From positions 1 to 6,930 of the forward strand of contig JAAFHS010000132.1 in assembly GCA_013298485.1 (NCBI GenBank): a stretch of DNA of 6,930 nt. The letters run 5' to 3'. Origin of the DNA: Rhodobacterales bacterium. Lineage in GTDB: Bacteria > Pseudomonadota > Alphaproteobacteria > Rhodobacterales > Rhodobacteraceae. Under the pieces are notes generated by a model. That model had not been told where the DNA came from and searched no databases. It saw only the letters and a program-made list of their open reading frames with translations. Positions 6,050-6,930 of the stretch are shown piece after piece. The translations under genes were made by a program, and so were the position numbers. Position 1 is the first letter of the stretch. The number at the start of each line of letters is the position of its first letter.

Positions 6050-6598
6050 TCAGAACCCGAGGGCGCGCCAGATCCAGCCGACGATATGCCCTGCCACTTC
6101 GCCGACTGTCGGCGTGAGGTACGCCCATCCGAGGCAACCCACGATATTCACCGGGGCGTAAAGCCGCATCGGAATACGCGATATCCCCGCCATCACGAAC
6201 ACGACCGCGCGCAGCGGCCCGAAGAAATGGCCGATGAACACCGCGATCACGCCCCATTTCAGAAAGGCCGCATTGCCGCGTGCCACCAGATCGGGGTGGT
6301 TGCGCAACGGCCATAACCGCAGGATCGCATCGCCATAACGCCACCCGATCCAGTACGATATGAACGACCCGATCACCGCTCCGATGGATGCGCCCAGAAA
6401 GATCGGCCAGAGAGATAGCTCGCCCGTGGCCACCAGTGCGCCCACACCCAGCAGAATGGCCGTGGAAGGGATCACAATGGAGATGAACGCGACATTCTCG
6501 CCCAAAGCGAACACCAGCGCGATCCAGAACGCCCAGTCGCGGTTGTCGCGCACAAAGGCGAGCGTTGCCTCGATCAGCGTATCGATCATTGCGAACAT
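6050..6598 (-). CDS. DedA family (SNARE-associated/VTT domain) membrane protein
   Basis: This 182-residue inner-membrane protein belongs to the DedA family, whose members are linked to membrane lipid transport, proton-motive-force maintenance and envelope stress. Hydrophobic segments lie at about 23-58, 62-86, 115-138 and 146-178. Family landmarks are Glu34 in GENVAF, the following PSTAILLG stretch (44-51) and HFFGPLRAVVFVMAG (124-138) with Arg130. Compared by memory with E. coli YqjA, the second membrane acidic residue (Asp51) is Thr46 here and the first arginine (Arg130) is His124. The ATG at 6598 is preferred because AGGGG lies 5 bases upstream; a TTG at 6616 would add six residues, and an ATG at 6589 would remove three. 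The gene sits between preT (63 bp upstream) and preA (72 bp downstream) on the same strand, probably co-transcribed, with no known role in pyrimidine breakdown. Family is secure; substrate unknown. Confidence 0.9.
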   Translation of the reverse strand: MFAMIDTLIEATLAFVRDNRDWAFWIALVFALGENVAFISIVIPSTAILLGVGALVATGELSLWPIFLGASIGAVIGSFISYWIGWRYGDAILRLWPLRNHPDLVARGNAAFLKWGVIAVFIGHFFGPLRAVVFVMAGISRIPMRLYAPVNIVGCLGWAYLTPTVGEVAGHIVGWIWRALGF

Positions 6599-6661
6599 GC
6601 GCACCCCTGCCTGCAAAGTCCCGCAGGGTTAGACGCTTGGCTGATGATGCGCAAGGCATGC

Positions 6662-6930
6662 TCATCCCATCAGGCTTGCGTGGATGTCTTCTGCCGCATC
6701 CCGCCCTTCGGCCACCGCCGTCACCGTCAGATCATCGCCCCCGGACGCGCAATCGCCCCCGGCCCAGACGCCCGCCAGCGATGTTCGTCCCGCACCCGTG
6801 ACGGCAATCTTGCCACCCTCCAGCACCAGATCCTCCGGCACACCCGCCAGCGTCTGCCCAATCGCCTTGAACACCTGATCCGCCTTCAGGCGGAAGGTCT
6901 CACCTGTGGGTGTCAGCCCATCAGGCCCCT
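6662..6930 (-). CDS. preT: Dihydropyrimidine dehydrogenase NADH-oxidising subunit PreT (C-terminal part)
   Basis: Only the last 88 residues are visible; the frame is open to the right edge. The segment looks like the C-terminal end of a GltD-type FAD/NAD(P) oxidoreductase. DQVFKAIGQ is followed by GVWAGGDCASGGDDLTVTAVAEGRDAAEDI, where AGGDCA is the FAD-contacting motif, and the final stretch is the usual closing helix. In E. coli, PreT takes electrons from NADH and passes them to PreA. The same end is also found in glutamate synthase small subunits, so the PreT call depends on preA being next but one downstream on the same strand. An internal GTG at 6874 is not a start. In the sequence that is visible there is no frameshift. 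The stop lies 63 bp before the dedA start. Confidence 0.82.
   Translation of the reverse strand, partial: GPDGLTPTGETFRLKADQVFKAIGQTLAGVPEDLVLEGGKIAVTGAGRTSLAGVWAGGDCASGGDDLTVTAVAEGRDAAEDIHASLMG

Noticed and set aside
6605..6628. CCCTGC/GCAGGG inverted repeat over the dedA ribosome binding site
   Set aside because: Only 6 bp with a 12-base loop, with competing pairings in the same bases; too weak to list as a regulatory feature.

Overview
The window reads as high-G+C chromosomal DNA from an alphaproteobacterium, most likely of the Rhodobacterales (roseobacter/Rhodobacter type). This rests on codon usage strongly biased to G/C in third positions, protein sequences that look alphaproteobacterial throughout, and a full consensus binding site for the alphaproteobacterial cell-cycle regulator CtrA. 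The organism call is inference; no rRNA or other marker gene is present. There are no tRNAs, insertion sequences, phage genes or CRISPR arrays. The gene content is mostly ordinary core metabolism and transport, and I see no new multi-gene defence or biosynthetic system.

Layout. The left two thirds are transcribed rightwards: the end of a pseudouridine kinase gene (psuK, cut by the window start), psuG (pseudouridine-5'-phosphate glycosidase, overlapping psuK by 4 bp), a two-TM DUF502 membrane protein, the potassium transporter kup, and an 81-residue protein with a cysteine/histidine-rich tail. The right third is transcribed leftwards: the 3' end of a PreT-like dihydropyrimidine dehydrogenase subunit gene (cut by the window end), a dedA-family membrane protein gene, and preA, the catalytic subunit of dihydropyrimidine dehydrogenase. 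The two groups converge on a perfect, spacer-free 56-bp palindrome at 4604-4659. No gene-free stretch exceeds about 90 bp.

How the genes may work together. PsuK phosphorylates pseudouridine, and PsuG splits the product into uracil and ribose 5-phosphate. PreA/PreT reduce uracil to 5,6-dihydrouracil with NADH, the first step of reductive pyrimidine breakdown. The two ends of the window therefore hold consecutive segments of a pseudouridine-to-dihydrouracil route, although they lie on opposite strands with unrelated genes (DUF502, kup, small ORF) between them. Co-regulation is not shown by the sequence.

The most interesting points are non-coding or small: the 56-bp palindrome, the CtrA box just upstream of the small cysteine-rich gene, structured intergenic leaders ahead of the DUF502 gene, kup and preA, and dedA lying between preT and preA.
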